Source: JAKAXS01 sp965279065
GTDB lineage: Bacteria > Pseudomonadota > Alphaproteobacteria > Rhizobiales > Hyphomicrobiaceae
Length of the DNA: 64,000 bases
Direction: 5' to 3'
Assembly: GCA_965279065.1 (NCBI GenBank)
Contig: OZ257134.1
Span: forward strand, 3,534,001 to 3,598,000
Shown: piece after piece, positions 43,190-52,582 of the stretch
Layout of the letters: each line of letters starts with the position of its first letter
Numbering within the stretch: the first letter of the stretch is position 1
Position numbers and translations under genes: made by a program
The notes under the pieces: model-generated
The model's database searches: none
The model's input: only the letters and a program-made list of their open reading frames with translations
What the model was told of the DNA's origin: nothing

Positions 43190-43753
43190 ATGATGCCACG
43201 CAATCTCAAACTGGTGAAAACGTCGGGGCTCAGAACGCCACGCCTGCTGTTGCGCCCGCTCGTCGACGGCGATGCGCAGCGCATCGCGCAGTTGGCTGGC
43301 GACTGGGATATCGCCCGCATGACCGCGCGCATCCCCTACCCATATTCGGTAGACCTCGCGCATCAGTGGATCCACGATCTCGCCGACGGCGAGGTCGTCC
43401 GCGGCATCATCCACCAGGGCGAGTTGATCGGCGTCACGGGCTATCTGCCCGACGATGACGGCTCGGCTGAAGTCGGCTACTGGATCGGCAAACCGTATTG
43501 GGGCCGCGGCTTCGCCACCGAAGCAGCCGAGGCCATGATCAAGTACTGCTTCGGCGCCGGCAAGCTCGCGCGTGTCACGTGCAGCCACTTCGTCGACAAC
43601 CCCGCCTCGCAGCGGGTCATCACCAAACTGGGCTTTCAACTTGTGGGTCCCGCCCGCGCCTACTGCGACGCGCGCCGCCGCGATGTCGCAACGCTCCGTT
43701 ACGAGCGTCTGCGCCCGCGCCGCCGCTTCGCCTGGCTGAGGCGCGCGGCATGA
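43190..43753 (+). CDS. GNAT-family N-acetyltransferase, RimJ/RimL type
   Basis: Protein of 187 residues with RLLLRPLVDGDAQRIAQLAGD near the start and the acetyl-CoA-binding block EVGYWIGKPYWGRGFATEAAEAMIKY, ending with a typical VDNPASQRVITKLGF motif. This is the RimJ/RimL pattern. In Rhizobiales a GNAT gene commonly sits between rpmA and obgE, which fits here. The ATG follows the rtcB stop directly. The substrate is unknown. Confidence 0.9.
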   Translation: MMPRNLKLVKTSGLRTPRLLLRPLVDGDAQRIAQLAGDWDIARMTARIPYPYSVDLAHQWIHDLADGEVVRGIIHQGELIGVTGYLPDDDGSAEVGYWIGKPYWGRGFATEAAEAMIKYCFGAGKLARVTCSHFVDNPASQRVITKLGFQLVGPARAYCDARRRDVATLRYERLRPRRRFAWLRRAA

Positions 43754-43954
43754 CGACGTTAACGATTGAGGACGCCCGCTTCCTCCTCTCCATGGCTCCC
43801 TCGAGGCCATCCAGGGGCCACGCGCCATGCGCTGTCATCCCGCCTTCGCCAGTTCTCGACAATCGGCTAAGATAGTCCAACAAAAATTGAAGTAAGACGC
43901 ATTTCGTGGCACCGCGGCAGACGCGGCCGAAATGCGCCACTGGAGTCTTAAGTT

Positions 43955-44992
43955 ATGAAGTTTCTCGATGTGGCGAAGATCTACATCAAGTCCGGCGACG
44001 GCGGGAACGGCTGCATCGGCTTCCGCCGCGAGAAGTTCATCGAGTTCGGCGGCCCCGACGGCGGCGACGGAGGCCGCGGCGGTGACGTGTGGGCCGAATG
44101 CGTCACGAACCTCAACACGCTGATCGACTACCGCTACCAGCAGCACTTCAAGGCCAAGAACGGCGTCGGCGGTGCCGGCCAGCAGCGTGCGGGCGCCAAC
44201 GGCGACGACTGCATCATCAAGGTGCCTCCCGGAACCGAGATCATTGCCGAGGACGAGGAGACGGTCTTGGGCGAACTCATGAAGCCGGGCGATCGCATTC
44301 GCATCGCCAAGGGCGGCAACGGCGGCTTCGGCAACGCGCACTTCAAGTCCGCGACGAACCAGGCGCCGCGTCACGCCAATCCCGGCCTGCCCGGTGAAGA
44401 GATGACCATCTGGCTGCGCCTGAAGCTGATCGCCGACGCCGGCCTCATCGGCCTGCCCAATGCCGGCAAGTCGACGTTCTTGGCTGCCGTCAGCGCCGCC
44501 AAGCCGAAGATCGCCGACTATCCCTTCACGACGCTGCACCCCAACCTCGGCGTCGTCCGCGCCGGCGACACAGACTTCGTGCTGGCCGACATTCCCGGCT
44601 TGATCGAAGGTGCCCATGAAGGCGCCGGTCTGGGTACCCGCTTCCTCGGTCACGTCGAACGCTGCCGCGTGCTTCTGCACCTCGTTGACGCCACGGAAGA
44701 CGACATCGCCGAAGCCTACAAGACCGTGCGCCGCGAGCTGAAAGCCTACGGCGACGGCCTCGACAAGAAAAAGGAGATCGTCGCCCTCTCCAAGTGCGAC
44801 GCCCTCGACGAGGCCACGATTGCTGAGAAAGCCGAAGCGCTAAAGAAAGCCGCCCGCAAGACGCCGCTCCTTCTCTCCGCCGTCTCCGGCCTAGGCGTCA
44901 AGGACGCCCTCTACGCCATGACCAAGGAAATCAAGCGCGCCGATACGAAGGAACTGGAAGACGCCACCCCCGCCAAACCCTGGCGGCCCTGA
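43955..44992 (+). CDS. obgE: GTPase ObgE/CgtA
   Basis: Protein of 345 residues. The glycine-rich OBG fold is at 1-158 (GDGGNGCIGFRREKF, GGPDGGDGGRGGDVW), and the G domain follows with G1 GLPNAGKST near 166, G2 DYPFTTL, G3 ADIPGLI and G4 SKCD. It is an essential GTPase for 50S assembly and stress signalling. A 200-bp gap with no gene precedes it. Its stop lies 4 bp from that of the facing mrp gene. Confidence 0.97.
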   Translation: MKFLDVAKIYIKSGDGGNGCIGFRREKFIEFGGPDGGDGGRGGDVWAECVTNLNTLIDYRYQQHFKAKNGVGGAGQQRAGANGDDCIIKVPPGTEIIAEDEETVLGELMKPGDRIRIAKGGNGGFGNAHFKSATNQAPRHANPGLPGEEMTIWLRLKLIADAGLIGLPNAGKSTFLAAVSAAKPKIADYPFTTLHPNLGVVRAGDTDFVLADIPGLIEGAHEGAGLGTRFLGHVERCRVLLHLVDATEDDIAEAYKTVRRELKAYGDGLDKKKEIVALSKCDALDEATIAEKAEALKKAARKTPLLLSAVSGLGVKDALYAMTKEIKRADTKELEDATPAKPWRP

Positions 44993-44996
44993 TCGT

Positions 44997-46529
44997 CTAA
45001 TCCCGCTTCAGCCCCTTCGCCTTCACTTCGGCAAGATACTCCGCCCAGCGGCGATCCTTCTCGCGGTGGAGCTCCGCCAGGTACGGCCACGTGAACAGCC
45101 CCGTGTCGTGGCCGTCGTCGAACACCACGCGCACCGCGTAGTTGCCGACAGGGCGTAGCTCGCGGATCTTGACGTTGCGCTTGCCGCCCACCGTCACGCG
45201 TTGATCGGCCGAGTGGCCTTGCACTTCGGCCGACGGGCTCATCACCCGCAGCATCTCCGCCGTCAGCTCGTACGGATCGCCCTTCGCCGGCACCACCGTC
45301 AGCTTGTCACCCGCTTTCGACACCTCGATGTCGATCGGCTTGACCGACGCGCTGTCGCCCTTCGCCGCCAGCACGCCTTCCCACGTCTTCGCCGCCAACT
45401 CGCGGAAGATCGCCGCGTGCGGCCCGTCCGGCTCGGTCGCCGTGACCGGTTCGCCGCTATCGGACTTGGCGCGGATGTCCATGTGCAGCGGCACGCCGCC
45501 AAGAAATGGCACGCCTAGCGCCGCCGCTTCCTTCTGCGCGCCGCCGTGCCCGAAGATGTCGCTCCGCTCCCCGCACTTCGGGCAGATGAACTGGCTCATA
45601 TTCTCGATGATCCCGAGGATCGGCACGTCGACCTTCTGGAACATGGCGAGACTCTTCTTGGCGTCGATCAGTGCCAAGTCCTGCGGCGTCGACACGATCA
45701 CCGCGCCCGCCAGCGGCACCTGCTGTGCCATCGTCAGCTGCACGTCGCCCGTACCCGGCGGCATATCGATCACGAGCACGTCGAGATCGCCCCACGCCAC
45801 CTCGCGCAGCATCTGGTTCAGCGCCTGCACCACCATCGGCCCTCGCCAGACGACGGGCGTGCCCTCGTCCACCATGAAGCCCATCGACATCACCTTGATG
45901 CCGTAGGCCTGCATCGGCTGCAGCGTTTTGCCGGCGACCTCCGGCCGCCCCTTGAGGCCCAGCAGCCGCGGCTGCGACGGCCCATAGATGTCGGCATCCA
46001 TGATGCCGGCCTTCAGGCCAAGCGCCTGGAAACCCAGCGCCAGGTTGACCGCGGTGGTCGACTTGCCCACGCCGCCCTTGCCCGAGGCGATCGCGATCAG
46101 ATGCTTCACGCCCGGCACCGTTTGCGCCTGCTGACGCGGCGCTCCACCAGCCGCAGGCGCGGCGCGCGCCGCCGCGGCACCATCACCCGTCGCGCCTCGC
46201 GCCCGCGCGGCCTGCACGCGCGGGTGCTCGGCCGGTGCCGCGCCAGCCGGTCTTGGTGCCGGCCGCGCCGCACTGCCCGCTGCCGCCTGCGCCGTCAGCA
46301 CAACAGTGGCACCCGCCACGCCGTCGATATCGCGGACGACGCGTTCGGCCGCCTGCCGCAGCGGTTCCAGTTCTTCCGCGCGATGCGCCGGCACCGTGAT
46401 CGAGAAATAGACCTTGTCGTCGCGGACCAGGATCTCCGACACCAATCCCAGCTCGACGATATTTCCCGTCAGATCCGGACCCTTGATCCGGCGCAGCTTG
46501 TCCTCGACCTGCGCCTTCGTAACCGCCAT
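44997..46529 (-). CDS. mrp: Mrp/ApbC-type iron-sulfur carrier ATPase with DUF59 and C-terminal DUF971
   Basis: Protein of 510 residues from ATG 46529, preceded by gaggaggc. Order: a DUF59/MIP18 domain (1-80), an Ala/Pro-rich linker (80-135), the P-loop ATPase with SGKGGVGKST (149-158), VIDMPPGTGD, and CPKCG near 327 for Fe-S binding, then a DUF971 domain (about 415-505; IRELRPVGNYAVRVVFDDGHDTG). The chloroplast Fe-S factor HCF101 has this same three-part layout; typical bacterial Mrp proteins lack the last domain. It probably carries [4Fe-4S] clusters. The C-terminal domain is the notable addition. Confidence 0.9.
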   Translation of the reverse strand: MAVTKAQVEDKLRRIKGPDLTGNIVELGLVSEILVRDDKVYFSITVPAHRAEELEPLRQAAERVVRDIDGVAGATVVLTAQAAAGSAARPAPRPAGAAPAEHPRVQAARARGATGDGAAAARAAPAAGGAPRQQAQTVPGVKHLIAIASGKGGVGKSTTAVNLALGFQALGLKAGIMDADIYGPSQPRLLGLKGRPEVAGKTLQPMQAYGIKVMSMGFMVDEGTPVVWRGPMVVQALNQMLREVAWGDLDVLVIDMPPGTGDVQLTMAQQVPLAGAVIVSTPQDLALIDAKKSLAMFQKVDVPILGIIENMSQFICPKCGERSDIFGHGGAQKEAAALGVPFLGGVPLHMDIRAKSDSGEPVTATEPDGPHAAIFRELAAKTWEGVLAAKGDSASVKPIDIEVSKAGDKLTVVPAKGDPYELTAEMLRVMSPSAEVQGHSADQRVTVGGKRNVKIRELRPVGNYAVRVVFDDGHDTGLFTWPYLAELHREKDRRWAEYLAEVKAKGLKRD

Positions 46530-46643
46530 GAGTGCCTCCTCGCGTCCCCTCAGGGGCTCGCGTACGTCGTCTGCTGTCACCCCAATATAGGCATCAATCC
46601 TTAGGCCCGCGAGCCTGCCTCGCAATCCGGCGATCGATACGCG

Positions 46644-46665
46644 AACGGGCCCCGAAGGGCCCGTT
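46644..46665. terminator. strong hairpin between speD and mrp
   Basis: AACGGGCCC (46644-46652) pairs with GGGCCCGTT (46657-46665) around a CGAA tetraloop. It follows speD on the minus strand. There is no T-run, so it is a likely but not textbook terminator or an RNA stabiliser. Confidence 0.55.
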
Positions 46666-46696
46666 GCGTTACATCAGCCGCGAATGTGCGACGGAG

Positions 46697-47257
46697 CTAG
46701 GCCGCCTTCTTTACGCGAGCGACCGGCTTCGCCTTGCTGCGAACCGCGGCGATCTTCTGTCCGGCAGCCCGCCACGCGTGCTCCGGCATCTCCTCGCCAC
46801 GCTTGTGCACCTTGAGGACCACTTCGCCGGCGCCGAACGCTTCGCGAAGGATCTCCACGCACTTGTACGGGTCGGCATCTCCGGACATGAAGATGTCGAG
46901 TGCGGCGTACTGTGCCTCGGGCCAGCTGTGAATTGAGATGTGGCTTTCGGCAAGCACGGCAACGCCCGTCACGCCCTTGTTGGGCATGTGGTGCAGGTGC
47001 ATGTTCAGGAGCGTTGCGCCGGCAGCGGCAACGCAGGTTTTCAAGGTGGCTTCCACGTGCTTGAGATCATCAAGACGTTTGGCACCAAACAGATCGACGA
47101 TCAGGTGCGAACCAGCAAATCGAACGCCATCGCGTTCGACAAAGAAGTCTTTTCTCGAGCCAGACGCTTCACGCGCAGGTACGATATCTTCCTCATGGGC
47201 GGTGCTTGAACGAGTCAAGTCCATCCCCAATTGGAAGAGGGTGTCATTAAAGGCCAT
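46697..47257 (-). CDS. speD: S-adenosylmethionine decarboxylase proenzyme
   Basis: Protein of 186 residues with the prokaryotic SpeD signature LAESHISIHSWPE; self-cleavage should occur between Glu104 and Ser105, with Ser105 becoming the pyruvoyl group. It makes decarboxylated SAM for spermidine synthesis. Compared with the usual 115-130-residue form it has about 40 extra residues at the start and a basic tail (KAKPVARVKKAA). No speE lies next to it, unlike many genomes. About 300 bp without genes precede it. Confidence 0.93.
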   Translation of the reverse strand: MAFNDTLFQLGMDLTRSSTAHEEDIVPAREASGSRKDFFVERDGVRFAGSHLIVDLFGAKRLDDLKHVEATLKTCVAAAGATLLNMHLHHMPNKGVTGVAVLAESHISIHSWPEAQYAALDIFMSGDADPYKCVEILREAFGAGEVVLKVHKRGEEMPEHAWRAAGQKIAAVRSKAKPVARVKKAA

Positions 47258-47570
47258 ATGACCCTCCCCAACCAGCAGATAGATTCAACCCGCCCGCTCC
47301 TTACCTTTTGCTTTGGGGATCGTGTCCTTGGGCCTTGGGGCAGGTGGACGAACGGTGTAGGGGTGCATATGAGGCCAACACCCCCCCTGCGCAAGCGAAA
47401 AATTGCGCCCGCGAAAACAAAAGTTTCGCCCGCCTTCACATGGGCTTAACGGCGATCTGCTTGGGTGTGAATCGCGGTGGCAAAAAATGGCCGTAGATCG
47501 GCCGTTTGCGCTGACATGAAGGGCGATCTGCCATCAACCGCGACAGAAACGCACTGTCGGTGCTGTGACG
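47258..47570. other. intergenic region upstream of speD
   Basis: About 310 bp between asmA (its end) and speD (its start), both leftward. A 6-bp inverted repeat GGGGTG (47360-47365) with CACCCC (47379-47384) lies in the probable speD leader. A run of A and C-rich sequence at 47395-47415 may hold a promoter. No known riboswitch pattern was recognised. Confidence 0.4.
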
Positions 47571-49787
47571 TCAGCGAAACAACTTGTCGAGCAGCTTCTT
47601 GGCTTTTGATTCGCCCTTCGAGTCCTTGCCGACCAGTTCGTCGACGATCTCGCCCGCGTCCTTGCCCTTGAACCGCTTGCCGAGTTCTTCGACCGCGCTG
47701 CCGACGTCGGCCTTGTAGCTGGGCTTCTCCCACGACCCCGAGACACGCACCGGTACCTCGATGCCGGCCAGCCCCTTGCCGTCCTTGCCTTTGCCGTCCT
47801 TATCCATGTCGTCGCCGGCCAATCGAGGCCGTACGGTGTAGTCGAGCGAGCGGTCCGTCAGCAGCACGGTGCCCGAGCCGGTGACGTGCACCAGGTCGCT
47901 GGTCAGCTTCAGATCGGTGTTGCTGGCGACGCCATCCTGGATCTGCCAGGATGCCGTCAGCCCGGAAAACGCCGTCTTGTCGCCCGGCGAACCCTTCAAT
48001 CCCTTGAAGTGCCCGTCGGCGATGTTCTCGGCCATGCGGTTGATGTCGATGCCGCGCACCGCACCCTGGGTGACTTTGAGATCGGCCTTGCCCGCCAGCG
48101 ACTCGATCACCGCCCGCTGATGCGGCCCCGAGCCCGCGACGGCAATGGTGGCTTTGCCCTGCCCTTCGATCCAGTCGAGCTTGGCGGCATCCTGCAGCAG
48201 CGGCCGCATGGTGATGTTGTCCAGCGTCAGGTTGAGGCCGACGTGCGCCGTGTTCGCATCGCGGCCATCTAGAACCACGAAGCCCCGGCCATGGCCGCCG
48301 TAGAGCACTGCGTCCTCGATCGTCGCCTTCATTACGCTGTCGGCCAGCGCAATGCCGATGCGCGAGGCGCCGAACTTGATGTCCTTGTAGAGCAGGCTGC
48401 CGATCGCGAGCTTGAGATCGGCGTCAGCCGCACTGAGCGCCGTCAGCCGGATGGGATCCTCGTTCCATCCGCCGCGTGCTGTATAGCCGTTGACGCGCGT
48501 CCCCGGCGCCGGAGCATCGCCCTGCGGCTGTTCAGCCGGATCCTCACGAGCGGGCGCCGCACCGTCTGCCTGAGGTGCAGCCGCCGGCACCGGTGCCACG
48601 AATGTATTGAGGTCGAGTTCGGCGACCGTGAGATCGCCGCGCACGATCGGGCGGGACGGCGCCGCATCCAGCGTCACCTGTCCGGTCGCCGTCGTGCCGT
48701 TGGCACGAAGCGTGGCATTGGTCAGCGCGTAGATCTTGCCTGACCGTCGCAGCTGTCCCGTGAGGTTGAGCGTGCCGAACTCAGCCCCGGCCGGCACGCT
48801 GGCGCCAAGCCACGCCGCGGTCCTGGCGATGGAAGCCGCGTCCGCCGTCAGCGATCCTTCCGCTTCGGCATTGGCTGGAAAGATCGTGCCCTCATAGCTG
48901 GCTGTGAACGGCCGCGACGTGAGTTTCAAGGCGATCTGCGACGACCCATGCTGCAGCAACGGCTCGATCGCACCCAGCTCCACCGTGAAGCCGATGGTTT
49001 CACCCCGGTAGGTGAACGACCCGTCAGCAGTGGCGGGGCTCGCCAGAGACGGGGCCGCAACGCGAGCCGAGATGGCTGTCGCCTCGTGCGACTTCTGGCT
49101 GCGCGCATCGGCAAAGCGCACCGTGCCGTTCTCGATCGTCAAGTCGCGTAAGCTGACGCCGGAAAGGTCGCGCCGCCTCGCTGGAGCCGCTGCAGCTGGC
49201 CCGGCATCCGTCGCCGTCTCGCCGGCCGCCTGCGCCAGACGCACCGGCGCGGCGGACGCCGCCAGCTCCCAGTTGTTACGACCGTTGCCGTCGATCGACA
49301 GCGAGATCACCGGATCTTTGAGAACGACGCTTTCGACCACGACTTGGCGCCAGAGCAGCGGCCACAGCGCCACGCGCACGTCGACCGACTGCATCGCCGC
49401 CAGCGGCGGCCCGTCCATCCCCGTCGGTGCCGACAGCGCCACCTCGTGCAACGTAACATGTGCCGATGGCACGGCCGAAAACGTCGCCGGACCCGTGATC
49501 GTCAAGTCGCGACCGGTCCGCGCCTTCACTTCGGCAATGAGCCGATCGCGCACGACATCGCCCGGAAACGCCAGCGACAGCGCAAACACACCTGCGCCGA
49601 CCAGGACGCCCAACACCGTCACCACGATTAGCGCATTGCGCAGCCAGTGCGATTCCGGCCGTTGCGGCGGTCGCCGGCGCATCGGCTGCCCCTGACGCGC
49701 ATCGGGAGCTCGGCGCTGCTGCTGCGGTCGGTAGCCTTCCAGCGGTGGCGGTCCCGGCGGACGACGCGGAGGACGTTCGAAAGTCAT
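47571..49787 (-). CDS. AsmA-family envelope protein
   Basis: Protein of 738 residues. A Pro/Arg-rich cytoplasmic start (about 1-45) is followed by a membrane helix (ALIVVTVLGVLVGAGVFALSLAF) and then the AsmA N-terminal domain (AEVKARTGRDLTITGPATFS, PLLWRQVVVESVVLKDP). The C-terminal part has AsmA_2-type repeats ending with TDRSLDYTVRPRLAG. AsmA proteins are bridge-like lipid-transport or outer-membrane assembly factors. The tail is rich in Lys and Asp. It is transcribed alone. Confidence 0.9.
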   Translation of the reverse strand: MTFERPPRRPPGPPPLEGYRPQQQRRAPDARQGQPMRRRPPQRPESHWLRNALIVVTVLGVLVGAGVFALSLAFPGDVVRDRLIAEVKARTGRDLTITGPATFSAVPSAHVTLHEVALSAPTGMDGPPLAAMQSVDVRVALWPLLWRQVVVESVVLKDPVISLSIDGNGRNNWELAASAAPVRLAQAAGETATDAGPAAAAPARRRDLSGVSLRDLTIENGTVRFADARSQKSHEATAISARVAAPSLASPATADGSFTYRGETIGFTVELGAIEPLLQHGSSQIALKLTSRPFTASYEGTIFPANAEAEGSLTADAASIARTAAWLGASVPAGAEFGTLNLTGQLRRSGKIYALTNATLRANGTTATGQVTLDAAPSRPIVRGDLTVAELDLNTFVAPVPAAAPQADGAAPAREDPAEQPQGDAPAPGTRVNGYTARGGWNEDPIRLTALSAADADLKLAIGSLLYKDIKFGASRIGIALADSVMKATIEDAVLYGGHGRGFVVLDGRDANTAHVGLNLTLDNITMRPLLQDAAKLDWIEGQGKATIAVAGSGPHQRAVIESLAGKADLKVTQGAVRGIDINRMAENIADGHFKGLKGSPGDKTAFSGLTASWQIQDGVASNTDLKLTSDLVHVTGSGTVLLTDRSLDYTVRPRLAGDDMDKDGKGKDGKGLAGIEVPVRVSGSWEKPSYKADVGSAVEELGKRFKGKDAGEIVDELVGKDSKGESKAKKLLDKLFR

Positions 49788-50108
49788 ATGGCTTTGTTGC
49801 TCTTCAAGCTATCCGCCTTCATGAGCGGAAAATGGCACCAATACAAGGCAGCGCAGGTGCCGCCAGGTACGGGGTCAGACTTACGGGTATGCCCCCAAAT
49901 TTCCACGTCAACGATACAACTTTCCGTTGGCGGACCAACGTCACATTATTACATCGTGTGCCGACGGATAACGCGCCGAGTGCCGTCTGACGATCCGCCT
50001 GAATCCTGATTCAGCATTCAAAATCAGTCATTTCTTCGTCACCACATCAGCGAGATTCGGCCAGACCTGCGCCGTGTCTCCGCCACCCGAATCAGACAGA
50101 TTCAACTT
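49788..50108. other. divergent region between asmA and the nuclease gene
   Basis: About 320 bp. No gene is supported. Both flanking genes start outward from here, so promoters in both directions are expected, but no clear -35/-10 pair was found. Confidence 0.45.
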
Positions 50109-50831
50109 ATGAGTGAATCTGCATCTTGGACGTTTGCTCGCCGCCCAGTGGCGCTTGCGCTGGCCGGCGTGGTTGGTCTGACCGCCTTCAATCAGTTGCT
50201 CGGCGAGCGTTCGCAGGCGGCGGCGCCGCAATCGCTGAGCGGTCGCGCGGTGGCCGTCGACGGCGACACGCTGGACCTCGACGGCAAGCGCGTCCGCCTG
50301 GAGGGCATCGACGCGCCTGAGATGGGTCAGATGTGCGGACGCCGCTGGATCGGCAAGTGGAACTGCGGCCGCGCCGCACAAAAAGCCCTCACGGCTCTCG
50401 TGGACGGGCGTCGCATCGAGTGTCAGAGCAAGGGCCGTGATAAGTACGGTCGCGATCTCGGCATATGCTACGTCGACGGCCGCGACATCAACGCCGAGCT
50501 CGTGCGTCAGGGCCTAGCCTGGGCTTTCGTCAAATACTCGCAGACCTACGTCGCTCAGGAAACCGAGGCGCGCAAAGCTAAGATCGGTATCTGGCAAGGC
50601 ACCGCAGAAGCACCGTGGACTTTCCGCGAGCAGAAATGGCAGACCGCCGAAGCCAGCGCACCGAAGGGCTGCGCCATCAAGGGCAACATCACCGCCAACG
50701 GCAAAATCTACCACGTCCCCTGGGGTGACTGGTACCACCAGGTCAAGATCGAACCCAACAAGGGCGAACGCTGGTTCTGCACTGAAGCCGAAGCCACCGA
50801 AGCCGGCTGGCGCCCAGCGATTTCGCACTGA
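50109..50831 (+). CDS. exported thermonuclease-like (SNase) protein
   Basis: Protein of 240 residues. An N-terminal hydrophobic segment (VALALAGVVGLTAFNQLL) is a signal peptide or anchor. The SNase fold (about 44-165) has AVDGDTLDLDGKRVRLEGIDAPE and KGRDKYGRDLG with the catalytic Arg and Glu regions, then DINAELVRQGLAW. The C-terminal 50 residues (CAIKGNI, GKIYHVPWGDWY and WFCTEAEA) form an extra domain common in alphaproteobacterial SNase proteins. It probably cuts nucleic acids in the envelope or outside. Confidence 0.88.
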   Translation: MSESASWTFARRPVALALAGVVGLTAFNQLLGERSQAAAPQSLSGRAVAVDGDTLDLDGKRVRLEGIDAPEMGQMCGRRWIGKWNCGRAAQKALTALVDGRRIECQSKGRDKYGRDLGICYVDGRDINAELVRQGLAWAFVKYSQTYVAQETEARKAKIGIWQGTAEAPWTFREQKWQTAEASAPKGCAIKGNITANGKIYHVPWGDWYHQVKIEPNKGERWFCTEAEATEAGWRPAISH

Positions 50832-50849
50832 TGTCCGGATAACACAACA

Positions 50850-50873
50850 GCCGCCAGCGAACCCGCTGGCGGC
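50850..50873. terminator. hairpin between convergent nuclease and creD genes
   Basis: A perfect 9-bp stem (GCCGCCAGC at 50850-50858 with GCTGGCGGC at 50865-50873) and a 6-nt loop lies between the two stop codons. The downstream sequence has a weak T-rich part (cttgctttct). Confidence 0.7.
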
Positions 50874-50892
50874 CAACTTGCTTTCTCGGAAA

Positions 50893-52278
50893 TCACGCTT
50901 CCACAGTGTGTCTCCCCCGACCCGACCAGTCCACCCGCAGCGTTGCGAACATGACGACCGTCAGCGCCACGAAGCCGCCGATGGCACCCGCAAGCAACGC
51001 GTAGTCCTCCAGCCGCAGGATCAGATACAGCAGCGTGTACAGCGCCAGCAGCACGCCGAGCATGATGAGCCCCTTGCGCGGGCTCGCCTGCGCCTTGGCG
51101 ATGTACAGCGCCAGCATCCCGCTCGTCGCACCCGCGGCGGTGACATAGGCCGCCTCGAAGCCGATATGCTCTGCCAGCGACAGCAGCAGCACGTAGAAGA
51201 ACACCATCGACAATCCCACGAATACGTACTGCACGGCATGCACCGGACGCGCCGACCCGACCTCCATCAGGAACACGGCCATGAACGCCGTCGCCAGGAA
51301 CATCAGCGCATACTTCGCCGCCCGCGATGCCAGGTCGTAGAAGTCGACGGGAATGTAGTAGTTCACGCCGAATGAGAAGGCCGCCAGCCGCTGCGTCGGA
51401 CCTTCGCCGTACTCGTTACCGCCACCCGCGATCGTCCACGCATTCGGTACGCTGCGCGCCAGATGCGGGATCTGCCAGCGCGCCGTAAAGCCCTGGTCGT
51501 TGACGCTCCTGTCGGTCGGCAGGAAGTTGCCAGTGAAGCTCGGATGCGGCCATGGGCTCTCCATTGAAACGATGGTATCGCGCGCCACCGGCGCAAAGAA
51601 CATGCTGGAGCTGCCGTCGAGATTGAGAGCAAACGTGAAATCGAACGCCTTGATGGACTGGCCGTCGACCGCCGGCGAGTTGCCGATCCTCGCATTGATG
51701 CCCTGCGCACCGTAGCCCGCGAGCCCAAGGCTCGGATCGAACGCGACGTCCGCCCCACCGTTGATCTTCAAGGCCGCAGTCGACTTCAGGCCCGAGACGT
51801 CGCTGATCGACATCGCCAGAATCGCGTCGCGCCAGCGCACGGTCTTCGCATCCGGCGCGACCTCGGCCATGTTGGGGGCATCGAACCGACCGGAGAAATT
51901 CAACGCACTCGAATAGACGGTAACGTTGTAGATCGATCGCGTCAGCACTTTCGGCACGGCCTTGGCATCGATCGTCGTCGCTGAGGGGAGGAACACCGCG
52001 CGCCGCTCCTGGACCTCCTCGATCTCCTTCTCGCCCTGCACCACGGTGCGCGACACGGTGTAAGGCACCACCAGGAATGGACCGACGAGCGTTTGCGTCT
52101 CGCCCCATTCCTGTGCGATCTGCGAGCCGACGTCGCTGGCATGCTTGGCGCGGTCCTCGATGAGCACCCACACCAGCAGCAGTGGGATCGTGAGCATCAG
52201 GATCAGCGCAGCAATGAGGAAGAACTTCACGCCTGGACTGCGCAGAGCTTGTCCTAGGCTGGCCGATAGACTTTCCAC
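50893..52278 (-). CDS. creD: inner membrane protein CreD
   Basis: Protein of 461 residues. One N-terminal helix (FFLIAALILMLTIPLLLVWVLI) precedes a large periplasmic region (about 45-300; GPFLVVPYTV, AVFLPSATTIDAKAVP, LPTDRSVNDQGFTARWQIPHL), followed by five to six C-terminal helices. This is the CreD layout. In enterobacteria CreD is part of the CreBC regulon and affects envelope integrity; no creBC genes are nearby. It faces the nuclease gene. Confidence 0.92.
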   Translation of the reverse strand: MESLSASLGQALRSPGVKFFLIAALILMLTIPLLLVWVLIEDRAKHASDVGSQIAQEWGETQTLVGPFLVVPYTVSRTVVQGEKEIEEVQERRAVFLPSATTIDAKAVPKVLTRSIYNVTVYSSALNFSGRFDAPNMAEVAPDAKTVRWRDAILAMSISDVSGLKSTAALKINGGADVAFDPSLGLAGYGAQGINARIGNSPAVDGQSIKAFDFTFALNLDGSSSMFFAPVARDTIVSMESPWPHPSFTGNFLPTDRSVNDQGFTARWQIPHLARSVPNAWTIAGGGNEYGEGPTQRLAAFSFGVNYYIPVDFYDLASRAAKYALMFLATAFMAVFLMEVGSARPVHAVQYVFVGLSMVFFYVLLLSLAEHIGFEAAYVTAAGATSGMLALYIAKAQASPRKGLIMLGVLLALYTLLYLILRLEDYALLAGAIGGFVALTVVMFATLRVDWSGRGRHTVEA

Positions 52279-52582
52279 GGAACGAACCTCGCTTTGATGA
52301 CTGGCGCCAGGCTGTCGGGTGGCTGCGGCGCCTCCGGCAGCCGCGCGACATTACGGCGGCGTTCGTGCCGTGCCGACAGGAACGGCCGGCACATCGCGGC
52401 AATCTCCGGTACGGACCCGTAACGGGCGGACGATCGCATGACGGCAGCGACGTTCATCGCCGTTCGCTGCCTGATCCCGGTTCGGATCCGACCACGTGCA
52501 ACAGTTGTGGCGAAGGAGAGAGCCACGCGATAGACCAATGCCCGGCTCGTAAGTCGTACGGGCAGACACCTAAGTCTCAAGT
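52279..52582. other. divergent region between creD and the Ntn-hydrolase gene
   Basis: About 300 bp, no supported gene. The GGAAC at 52281 has no CGTT at proper spacing. Small frames on both strands have no family features. Confidence 0.4.
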
